Below are positions 8,356 to 17,145 of a stretch of DNA of 29,562 nucleotides, piece by piece. Within the stretch, counting starts at the first letter, position 1. Each line of letters starts with the position of its first letter. The position numbers were made by a program, and so were the translations under genes. Source of the stretch: Haplosporangium gracile. Taxonomy: Eukaryota > Mortierellomycota > Mortierellomycetes > Mortierellales > Mortierellaceae. A model generated the notes under the pieces. It was given only the letters and a program-made list of their open reading frames with translations. It searched no databases and was not told where the DNA came from. The stretch spans positions 9,566 to 39,127 of the forward strand of contig JAAAUF010000329.1 in the NCBI GenBank assembly GCA_015499985.1, in the 5' to 3' direction.

Positions 8356-8725
8356 CTGTTGTTTTCCACTTGGGATTCGGGAAGAAGTGCTTGTGGGTGT
8401 AGACACTCGGTGTATGAGGGAAAAATATTGTTGCTGATTGCCGAGAGATGGGAGATAGGTGTACAAAGGATACGAGAAGGGCGAAGAAAGAATAAATAAG
8501 AGAGAAGAGAAGAAAAGAAATGCAAATGAAAATAAGAAAAGTGCAAAAGGATGCATGTCACCCACGTCATACTCATTCTTAAGAGCCACTATTATGATTT
8601 TCACATATCAAGACTTTCTTTTTATTTGTGTGTGCATCAGTATGTGCCAAAGGAGGGAAGAGCGAGAGAAAGAAAGGAAAGGAGTGAGTGAGAGAGAGAG
8701 AAAATGGAAGCTCGCTTTCGCTGGC

Positions 8726-9524
8726 TCAGTATCTACCGCGGATAAAAGTGCCCAAGTACTTGTTGTTGTTGTTGTTATTATTGCGCAGACCGGAATCTCT
8801 TAAGGTGCAAATCCCCTTCTCACATCCACGGCACCGACTGCTATCATGCGGGCCTCTGCTCTCATGAGGATCCGGCGTACGTGGCTCCCGCAAACCCCTC
8901 CACAGCGCAAACGTATCCAGCACCTTTTCAACATACTTGTCCACATCCAGCTCCAACTTTCCGTACTGGTTGCAGCTCTTGCACTTTTGGGCATTAATGA
9001 CAGCTCGATAAGTATTGTTCCTGGAAAGAAACAGCTCGGTACAGATAATCCCCGACCCCCAAATGCGTTGATTCTTGGACTTGCAAGGAGAGCACACAAA
9101 GCGACCAGACATGTTCCTGACAGCGTGCTTGCGGCACTCTTCGGTGGTCAGCTTGGGGTCGTACTCATACTGGTCTCCTCCCTCTGCTTGCATGAGAGCA
9201 GCATGGTGCTTGGCCGCATCAATCTCAATTTCGATGTCGACCTTGGGCGTCGTGGGTTTCTTGGGTTTCTTGGGCGCCTTTGGTTTCTTGGGTGTGTTGG
9301 AGGTACTGGTGGCCTTGGGTACCTGCGGGGTCTTGAGTGTTTTAGGCGCCTTGCTTTGAGTCACACCTAAGTCAAAGTCAGAGAGAGCTGGGAGAGGAGA
9401 CGAGAGTCGATATGAATGCAGACAAAGACCAGCCGACAAGGCGGAGAAGCGGCAAAGTAACAGGACGAGGCTTACCATTGCTTTTAGCAGTAGATGAAAG
9501 TGCTTTAGTTGAGTCTGTTGTCAT
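8726..9524 (-). CDS. 3CxxC-type zinc-finger protein with K/P-rich N-terminus, array copy E
   Basis: Two exons, 9524..9476 and 9366..8726, are separated by a 109-bp intron (donor AATG|GTAAGC, acceptor GACTTAG|GTGTG) and give 229 residues. Residues 1-17 come from exon 1. Residues 20-60 form a K/P/T-rich stretch (TPKKPKAPKKPKKP), basic and probably disordered. The 3CxxC core lies at about 82-203: YEYDPKLTTEEC, GRFVCSPC (C108/C111), WGSGIICTELFLS, YRAVINAQKCKSC (C145/C148), DTFALWRGLR and PHDSSRCRGCEKGIC (C195/C198, C203). An asparagine run near residue 212 comes from a GTT/ATT microsatellite at about 8761-8780. A longer start at an in-frame ATG near 9640 would add a basic, S-rich leader resembling a mitochondrial presequence. 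I prefer ATG 9524, but the longer form remains possible. Confidence 0.72.
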
Positions 9525-10330
9525 GGTAGTGTGACGAAACGAACGTGGGGTACAGATGGAGACTGATGAGAAAGCGTATGAGAATAGTGATGAAAAAGGG
9601 CGTGTGAGTGAGGATGAGGTTCCAACGAGTATCTTCAACATAGAAGTAGGAGGGCGAGTAGAGGAGGGGTGCTGAGGGAGTGTGGAGTGAAGGAGGAAAT
9701 GGCGAGTGTGAGAAAAGATAGAAAAGAAATAAAGGAAAAAAAAAAGGAATGGCGAGGGGAGATTGGAAAAGGATGGCGAGGGGAGAAGGAAAAGGATGGC
9801 GAGGGGAGAAGGAAAAGGAAAGCTAATAAAATCGGCTATGCCAATGTTCCATCCCATGGTCACTCCGGGCACAAAGCCTTTTTTTTTTTGCTGTCAATGC
9901 ACCCAGCAATCATTCATGCGTGATGGAATAGCATGAGTCGTCTGGTTTGGGTAAGCGTATAGAAATGTTCAATTTGCCATATACGCCTTTTGTGCTACGT
10001 TAATAAGGAAAGGTGTAGAGAAAAGATATCCTGTGTTTATGCAAGGTGCATGGTGGGGAGTTCAGCCAGAAAACTAGCTGTATGAGTGGGGCTGTGAAGC
10101 TTTGGAAAAGAAGCTCTGCCTCACAGCTCCAGTCATACACTCAATCTTTTTCTTTTTGTTTCTTTTTTTATCCATACTCTCTTTCTCAGTTACTTGACGC
10201 CACCAACTTTCCTCTCTCTCTCAAAAAAAAATCGCCAGAACGTGACTGCTGATATATCATATTTTGTTCGTATTTATCGCGGCGTGCAGCTGGTTCACAT
10301 TTGCTCCTTCTCTTTTCTAATTTAGCAGAC
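9525..10330. other. Divergent intergenic region (copy E promoter / RPL5 promoter)
   Basis: Copy E (-) and RPL5 (+) are divergently transcribed from this 0.8-kb interval. It holds the minisatellite, T and A runs and, just before RPL5, pyrimidine-rich tracts (CTCTCTTTCTC and CCTCTCTCTCTC at 10178-10220) of the kind common in ribosomal protein gene leaders. No other gene seen. Confidence 0.5.
9744..9818. repeat. 23-bp G-rich minisatellite, three units
   Basis: Two perfect 23-bp units (9769-9791, 9792-9814; AAGGATGGCGAGGGG...) are preceded by one diverged 25-bp unit (9744-9768). They lie upstream of array copy E. Confidence 0.85.
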
Positions 10331-12131
10331 ATGGTACAAAAACATTGCATTTTTGAGACTCAGCACGCCGTCTTAAAATTCACAGAGGGATTAGGCCGGA
10401 ACTACAAAGGAGGGAGACACATATCCAACAAACATATCCAACCATCCATCCATCCATCTCAACATCCCTTTCAGTACCAACTATCCATCGCCATCGATTC
10501 CTGCGACACACGCCTTTATCAATTCAACGCACTCGAGACGTCCTACCGCCAACTCGATTTTTTTCTTCTGCGAGATTGCCTCATGACAACTTGGCTATGA
10601 CAAGTCAGTCAGGATTGCGATGGAGCCTAATCGTACTCAGCCAAAGAATTAAAGAGAATAGGGCGGCTTGTCAGGAGGTCGAGTGGAGGACTCATGACCT
10701 GCTGTCGCAAGAGGGGTTGGATTCAGCTGCAGGATCAAATCTGGGAGGTGGCTACATCAGATCAAGTGGAAGGAAACATAAGAGACTAATCTGCTTCTCT
10801 TTGGACTCTGCGTGAACTTTTAGCCTTTCATCAAGCTCGTCAAGAACAAGGCTTACTACAAGCGTTTCCAGGTCAAGTACCGCAGACGCAGAGGTAAGAA
10901 ACACTTGGAGCGACCTTATTCTTCGGAACACTTTTCTTGACTGGACGTCGCGACGAACAACAAAGGAAGACAGTGGAGATCTCTTACAGGAAGGAAAGGA
11001 AACAAGGCCACCTAGAGATGGGCTGCTTTTTTTCTTTTTTTTGCTGTAGAAGGGAAGCGGTGTATTATCTGATGATTACATAGTTCAACCGACATTGAAC
11101 CGGGTTGGCGCCTGGTCTTCTTGGGGAACAACACAGCACATCTTTCGCTCCTATCTGAACATACACCTTCGACCCCACTTGCCTTTTTGTCCGTCCGACT
11201 TGAGAACCTACAAGAATGCGCGGGAAATCACTTCGATTGGAAACTGAGTTTTGACAGTTCATTAACCGTTTTATCTCTACATCAATTGGCTTGAATCCGA
11301 ATAGAGGGTAAGACCGACTACTACGCCCGCAAGCGTCTTGTCGTTCAGGCCAAGAACAAGTACAACTCCCCCAAGTACCGTCTTGTTGTCCGCTTCACCA
11401 ACGCTGACATCGTCTGCCAGATCGTCTACGCCAAGCTCCAGGGTGACTTTGTTCTTGCCTCTGCTTACGCTCACGAGCTCCCCAAGTACGGTGTCAAGGG
11501 AGGTTTGACCAACTGGGCTGCTGCCTACTGCACTGGTCTCCTTGTCGCTCGCCGTGTCTTGACCAAGCTCGGTCTTGCCGACAAGTACGAGGGTGTCTCC
11601 GAGCCCGATGGTACCATCTCGATGACCGAGGCCGTTGAGGATGCTCCCCGTCCCTTCAAGTGCTTCTTGGATGTCGGTCTTAAGCGTACCTCTACCGGTT
11701 CCCGTGTCTTCGCTGCCATGAAGGGAGCCTCCGATGGTGGAGTCTTCATCCCCCACGGTGAGAACCGTTTCCCCGGTTACGATGCCGAGGCCAAGGAGCT
11801 CGATGCTGAGGTCCTCCGCTCGTACATCTATGGTGGTCACGTTGCTGACTACATGCGTTACCTCGAGGAGGATGACGATGACAAGTACAAGAAGCAGTTC
11901 GCCAAGTTCATCGCCGCCGGTCTTGAGGCCGACGATCTCGAGGAGATGTACCAGGATGCCCACAACGCCATCCGTGAGGACCCCACTCACGTCCCCACCG
12001 ACAAGAAGAAGCCCGCTGCCGGCGAGAAGGTCAAGAACAACCACAAGACCCGCCTCACCTACAAGCAGAAGAAGAACAAGATCCAGCAGAAGGTCAAGGC
12101 CTTCCAGGCCAAGAACGGTATCTCTGCTTAA
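10331..12131 (+). CDS. RPL5: 60S ribosomal protein L5 (uL18)
   Basis: Binds 5S rRNA as part of the 5S RNP of the large ribosomal subunit. Three coding exons, 10331-10333, 10824-10893 and 11305-12131, give 299 residues (family about 297). Exon 2 encodes [20 protein letters not shown]. Exon 3 continues [12 protein letters not shown]..., followed by [12 protein letters not shown]..., [41 protein letters not shown] and [15 protein letters not shown] sequence (here [12 protein letters not shown]). The junctions keep phase (AGA G|AG GGT). The ATG-only first exon rests on the ATG|GTACAA at 10331, an ACTAATC branch site near 10786 and the acceptor TTTTAG|CCTTTC. No closer ATG would give the expected M-P-F start. 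Intron 1 is 490 bp; intron 2 is 411 bp and hosts a box C/D snoRNA. Codons of exon 3 are strongly C-ending, as expected of a highly expressed gene. Confidence 0.93.
11059..11167 (+). ncRNA. Box C/D snoRNA in RPL5 intron 2 (snR60 / U80 homologue)
   Basis: The terminal stem GGTGTAT (11059-11065) pairs perfectly with ATACACC (11161-11167). It encloses box C CTGATGA (11069-11075) and box D CTGA (11155-11158), with a D'-like CCGA at 11089-11092. The guide before D (TCTTTCGCTCCTAT, 11141-11154) is complementary to the conserved 25S rRNA segment AUAGGGGCGAAAGA with one G-U pair. Its fifth nucleotide upstream of D falls on the G known in yeast as Gm908. The guide before D' (CATAGTTCA, 11079-11087) is complementary to 25S UGAACUAUG, and the fifth nucleotide upstream of D' falls on Am817. 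These two sites are the targets of yeast snR60 and of vertebrate U80, so the assignment is strong. rRNA numbering is from memory of the yeast map. Box C begins with C rather than a purine. Release presumably needs splicing and debranching of the host intron. Confidence 0.9.
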
Positions 12132-12201
12132 ATGTAGATTTGCTTGTTTTCGATCCTTGTTTTTTGGAATCCAGCTTTTCTGTCTCCCCCAAAGACATGA
12201 C

Positions 12202-12207
12202 AATAAA
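12202..12207 (+). terminator. Poly(A) signal of RPL5
   Basis: AATAAA 71 bp after the RPL5 stop codon, followed by an A-run. Confidence 0.6.
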
Positions 12208-14331
12208 AAAAAAAAGAAACATGCTGTCTGCTCTTTTTTTGTACTCGACTTTTTAGCTTCCTTTCACGACTATATACTATGTTTCGAATGTACGGGAAGG
12301 GAAGGAATGGTCGAAGTGGAGAATAGGTACCAGGGTGCCAGATTTTTCGTTTCTGTTGGTGAACGGGCCAATGATGCAGGCATGCTTAACTTTTTCTTTT
12401 TTTTTTTCAGACAAAAAAAGGACAAGGTCACACTAGTGGACAAAGTGGTCAGGGCCGCTTAATGGAGTGGGAAGGGCCGCTGGCGTACTGTTTGTTGAAA
12501 AAAGATGCTAATTCAATCAGTCTGGTCGGCTGAGGAGGTCCAGCTGCTCGGTTCAGAGGGTCGTAATGTTTGGGCGAGGTGCTACTGCCCAAAGAAAAAA
12601 TTAAATTGAGCCCGATTTCGATTTCTTGCAAATCCTCCCTCCCTTCTTTTCGTATTATTTTTGTGCTCAAGGTTGACGGAGGAATGATGACAGTACGCGT
12701 TGCGTTCGCTTTTGCGTCAAATTGCAAAGCAAAGCGTGTAAGGTTCTAATGGGGAGTTTTTTCATTTTTTTTTTTATTGGCAGAGACGGGTAGGTAGTGA
12801 CTGATGATAGTGAAAGAATAGGGCCGGGCTCATTAAGACTTTATTACCCTCATTATCTTTTTGGTTCATTTCTTCTTGTGGTTGTGTATTCATTGTCCAA
12901 AGTGAGGTCTGCAGATGTGGCGGTGCCGCATTTTCAACGTCTATAACGGATTTCAACAGAACTTGAATCTTTTGGCTGAACACATTCCGTGGCAGCATAT
13001 AACGATTTTGCAGAGAGAGCTATAGAAAAAAAACAAACAAGCAAACAAAAAAAGCCTTTAATGAACCGTTTTGCCTCAATTACGGAGCGAAAAACTGGAA
13101 AGAAACAGTGGGCTAGTTGACTGATTTCAACCTTAGCCTGTTGGCATATGCTGGAAGAAGACAGGTGCAAAGAACGTTGAGAGCATACCATGGACTATGA
13201 AGTTATCGTTGACAAAAAAGAGACAGACAAAGCGAATCTGGAAGGAGGCGTTGGTTGAGGATGCTGCGGGACTGAGTTGGTGGAACTTTGATCTGTTGAA
13301 ACAGCGTGGGGCTCTGACGAACGGAAACAATAATGCTGAAGGGGAGAAACGATAAGGGAGAGTTCTAGGATTCTCCTCCTTGCGTGTAGTCAATGTGCTC
13401 TCTGTTTGTTCGTTTTTGATTGTTCCAGCTTGCTTGCTGAGTGAGTGTGTGTATGTGTTGTTTTGTTTTGAGTCTGAATTTGAGGAGTCTCCCCATGTCG
13501 TGTGACCCCTTCCGCTCTCTCTCCCGGCCAATAGACAAACTATCATTTTAAGGGTCGATAGGCGTGGGTGAGATACGCGAATGGGTGAGGGCTTGGGGTT
13601 CAGGTCTTTACTCACTTTCTCTCATTACAAGGTGATAGGGATTATTCCAGGTCTGCAAGACTGGTTCCTGGATTGAGGCGGCTGGTGTGTGTGTGTGTGT
13701 GCATCCCCCACTGTTGGCGTCAGTCTGTTTCTCTCAACGCCTCACCCAACAGCCCAATTATTTAGCAGTCCCGAAAGTGTTGCTCTCGTCGCGCTGCGGG
13801 GTGAAAAGATCAGTTTTGATGATGAGCGCGGTCGATGATGGAGGGCGAGAGAGGGAGGGGAGGCAGATGTGAGTGATCAGTCATCACTTGAGCGTCTCTT
13901 GGTTGGATGTAAGAAGAAAATGTGATGGGTCATCTGAATCAGCCGATGTTCCTGATCGCTTTAGTAAGGTTCATCAAAAATTGGAATCAACCAAATTGGT
14001 GAAGGGCGAGTTGAGATGAAAACAAGAGTATTAACTTATTATTGTTAGTAGGGTCTGTAATTAAAACGAGTCATGAGTGAAGGGGAAGAGAGCGTTAGAG
14101 GATGGATGAGAAGAAAAAAGAGGGATGGATGTGAACATGAGACGAGGGCGTTGAATGAGAAGTATGCTATGTGGGAGGGGTAGGGAGAGGGAGAAGCAAA
14201 GGCACAAAGAACGGAAGAGATATAGAAAGGAAAATGAGGGCTGTTGGAAAAAAGGTGAGCCCAGATTATTTTGGTGAGGGCGAGAGAACTGTAGAAGACG
14301 GAGAGTGGCAAAAGGGAGTGATGGAGAGACA

Positions 14332-14373
14332 GAAGGAAGGAAGGAAGGAAGGAAGGAAGGAAAGGAAGGAAGG
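14332..14373. repeat. (GAAG)n microsatellite
   Basis: About ten GAAG/GGAA units with one slip, inside the gene-free stretch. Confidence 0.9.
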
Positions 14374-14523
14374 CATGCTTCCTTTTTTCGTTTTGGTCAT
14401 CTTGGTATTTGGCTGGTTAAAGATGCGCGTGTGTTTCTGTGTGAGTATGAATGGCATAAAAGCGAGACATGAATAAAAACCAGCTTACACCATTATATCA
14501 GTCATCCGTGAGATTATTAAAGG

Positions 14524-14550
14524 CAACACAAGCGTGTCACACGCGTGTTG
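14524..14550. repeat. Inverted repeat (11-bp stem hairpin)
   Basis: CAACAC (14524-14529) and GCGTG (14532-14536) pair with CACGC (14540-14544) and GTGTTG (14545-14550) around a TCA loop, with an AA bulge on the 5' side. It is not followed by an obvious terminator or gene. Confidence 0.75.
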
Positions 14551-14958
14551 TTCAATTTTGGTGGCGCACAAAAGGGACAAAGACAACATTGAGGAAATAC
14601 CAAGGAAACAGAAAGCAAAGGCTGTTCGAGTACATAAAAGTGATCACTCACTCACAACACAAGTCGATTCTCGAGAGCTATAAATCCGGAACAATTGAAT
14701 GAAAAGCAAAAAGAGGGAGGGGTTGCCCTTTAAGGTGGCACTGCTGAGCAGTACTTGAGACGAGTAGCATTTGGCAGTACGAGTGATATCTGTCTTTTCT
14801 TCTCATACGACTCTACATGACTACTTAAACAAAGGAATGTTCTGAGTCGACGACCATAGCTTTCAGTCATCAGATCATCCCACGGTTGCGTTTCATTTGT
14901 TCTCAAATAAGTTGGGCTGTATCTTTTTTTGTTTAGTGTTTTCGCACATTTTTTGTAC

Positions 14959-14980
14959 CTTTCTTTCTTTCTTTCTTTCT
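14959..14980. repeat. (CTTT)n microsatellite
   Basis: About five and a half CTTT units. It is on the opposite strand sense to the GAAG repeat 600 bp upstream. Confidence 0.85.
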
Positions 14981-15924
14981 CATAGGGCGCCATTCTCTTT
15001 CTTATTGCCACTCCAAACCTTGCATGAAATTCCACTACAGCCGCGACCAAAACACTCCATAACTTTTCTTCATTTACACTGTCACGTAAAATAACGGTGC
15101 GATGAATGAGGACGTTACGCCACAATTCAAGGATATTAAGTTTTACAAAAAAACCAATGCGAGCCGACAGCCCTAATTTTTTTTTTAATCGAGATGGCCA
15201 ATAATCACAGTCGTTCGACTTACCAGAGAATAGGGGAGTAGTTGATGTTCAAGAGCACAGATCCATGTTTTTGTGGTTTTTTTCTTCCGCTCTCGACAGG
15301 ACTGGTTTTTTTTTGCTACATGGCACTTCTTGGCATTTTCCATATTCTGTGTTGTCTCCACGGGAGTACCATCCGTTTCTCCGGCATTTTATTGTTCAAT
15401 GGTTTGATCTCAGAATAGTGTAAGGAGGGAAGTATAACAACGCCATTTTTTTTCTTTTTGTTGAGTTTCCTTCTTTGAGCGGATTCTTTTACCGGTGTTG
15501 GGTGATCGCTTGCTGTGTCAATACTTCTCACAGACTACAGTCTTTCAGACGCAAGAAGGAAACGAAAAAAACCAGGGTGCATGCACCATCATCATCATCG
15601 TAATAGGCTTGGGCAGTGCGGGCTGTTTTCTTTTGATGTACGTTTGGATTCTCATTGTGTCAACTCAGAAAAAATCTCATCTTTTCGTCCTTCTTTTTAC
15701 CAAGAATGCCTTCTACCCGCTTTCTTTGTTTCCTAAACCTTCACTATCCAAAGTCGCTGTTTTCTTCATTCAATAACCCAGGATAGATGCCATACACACC
15801 CCTATTCTTTCCTTTTACTCTACCTCAATTTAGATCATCAACTTCGCCTTCGTCACTTGTTCTGACGCACAAACACACACTCCCCCTTGTTTTCTCCTTT
15901 ATTCCTTCTCTCTCTGGTACCTTC

Positions 15925-17145
15925 ATGAAGCTCCTTACCCTCACCGCCACAACACTTGCCATCATACTTCCCTCCACATTATTCACCACAACCGCCTTCT
16001 CCAACAGCCCGCCACGGTTTCACCATAGTTCACAACAGCAGCAACAACAACAACAGCACTCAACCACCACAGATGATTCACAACTCCAGTTGTACGTCTC
16101 TCAACGCGACAAGGCTTTTTCTGTGTCTGTTGTCAACTACTATGAGGAGTTGCTGGGCGATAGTAACTTTACAATTCACGCCCGCGGCCTCGAAGCAGCA
16201 ATATTTTCGGCAGACGACGTTGGTCGCTTCTGTGTCGGTATGGCCTCCAACCCCATACGAGTTCAGATCTTCAACGACCGGACGAGTTGCGACGACAACG
16301 ACTGGACAACACTCTACGTCTTCTCAGCCCACAAGAAGAAGGACGAACATTATGCTCGCCGCCCTATCTGTGTCGGCCACAACAACAACCCCGACCGGAG
16401 TATGCTGTTCGCTGGTCGAACCGCATGTACTGTCGATGGGTGGAGCAACGACTTTTCGTTTTATGAGTCTGGTTGTGCCCAAGGCGGGGCCAAAGACGAC
16501 GGGTGTAACTACGAGTTGACGGTGTTGTGGGAAGCTTTTGAGCCTCACCGTATGATGCTCTACCCCCACTACGACGGCCACAAGCATGGCTGGCAAGAAG
16601 CTTATAGCTTGACTTATAAGTCTCGCTGGAGACCAGCCACTGTCTCTGAAGTCAAGCTACTCAAGCCCCACCTGCCGGCCCATAGCACCCTCCACAAGCG
16701 CACCGATATCCACCCACCCTATGACCTCGCCACGTTTCGCTGTACCCAAGCTCTCATCCGGCTATGGAGCTACACTCGAGTCTCTTCCTCCACTCCAAGA
16801 ACCATTCGCGGCGACATCGATCCCCAGTTCGACATCGACGCGAGACGCAACGGCTTCACCCCGCTCGCTGGCGCGGCGTTTATGAGACTCCATTATAACA
16901 AGTACGGTGGCGCCACAGCGATCGATGTCATGGTCGGCAGCTATGTTCGTGCGAGCGTCAGTCTCCCGTACGATAGCAATCTCTCGGTCTCGGGAGTCCG
17001 TCTGGCTCTGCAAGAAAGTCTTCGATCGGGGCGTCCTGTGCCGGTGGTCCCACACGACGATCACGAAGCTGGTGATGTGCTGATCGGCATGATAGACGAC
17101 TCTATTGTTGCCTTTGGTGGAGCCGCAGTATTCGGCATGGTATAG
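15925..17145 (+). CDS. Secreted protein with duplicated Cys/Trp module, paralogue 1
   Basis: 406 residues in one exon, from a family I do not recognise. The start at ATG 15925 gives a clean signal peptide (MKLLTLTATTLAIILPSTLF, then TTTAFS). The frame is open further upstream to an ATG at 15787, but that stretch is T/C-rich leader. Residues about 37-44 are a glutamine run. Two copies of a module follow: FCVGMASNPIR...C122...DW127 and ICVGHNNNPDR...C168...GW173. The spacing C-x18-C-x4-W is identical in both, and the repeat period is 46 residues. After these come a WEAFEPHRMMLYPHYDGHKHGW segment (about 202-223) and a C-terminal domain (about 295-406) with SYVRASVSLPYD and LALQESLRSGRPVPV. There are seven cysteines after the signal peptide, plausible for an extracellular fold. 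The strongest relative is the protein at 19580-20788, in the same orientation. Confidence 0.85.
   Translation: MKLLTLTATTLAIILPSTLFTTTAFSNSPPRFHHSSQQQQQQQQHSTTTDDSQLQLYVSQRDKAFSVSVVNYYEELLGDSNFTIHARGLEAAIFSADDVGRFCVGMASNPIRVQIFNDRTSCDDNDWTTLYVFSAHKKKDEHYARRPICVGHNNNPDRSMLFAGRTACTVDGWSNDFSFYESGCAQGGAKDDGCNYELTVLWEAFEPHRMMLYPHYDGHKHGWQEAYSLTYKSRWRPATVSEVKLLKPHLPAHSTLHKRTDIHPPYDLATFRCTQALIRLWSYTRVSSSTPRTIRGDIDPQFDIDARRNGFTPLAGAAFMRLHYNKYGGATAIDVMVGSYVRASVSLPYDSNLSVSGVRLALQESLRSGRPVPVVPHDDHEAGDVLIGMIDDSIVAFGGAAVFGMV

Larger units (their letters stand above)
12208..15924. other. Long region without recognisable genes
   Basis: About 3.7 kb between RPL5 and the first secreted-protein gene. The largest ORFs (minus 13615..13133, 160 codons; minus 15125..14730, 131 codons) resemble no family and have no supporting splice or domain structure. 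The interval holds many simple repeats (GT at about 13686-13700, GAAG at 14332-14373, CTTT at 14959-14980), homopolymers and one long hairpin at 14524-14550. I saw no tRNA, 5S rRNA or transposon ends. A small ncRNA or a short-exon gene could be missed by eye. Confidence 0.5.

Noticed and set aside
10334..10823. A second snoRNA in RPL5 intron 1
   Set aside because: No C/D box pair with a terminal stem was found; an H/ACA RNA cannot be excluded by eye.
11277..12203. 308-codon minus-strand ORF opposite RPL5
   Set aside because: Antisense shadow of the highly biased RPL5 codons (L/G/V-rich repetitive product); RPL5 on the plus strand is unambiguous.
13133..13615. 160-codon minus-strand ORF
   Set aside because: No domain, no splice support, composition like random AT/CT-rich spacer.
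14730..15125. 131-codon minus-strand ORF
   Set aside because: No recognisable family; includes simple-repeat sequence (CTTT run).
15787..15924. Longer start for secreted paralogue 1
   Set aside because: The added 46 residues are translated pyrimidine-rich leader and would bury the clear signal peptide that starts at 15925.
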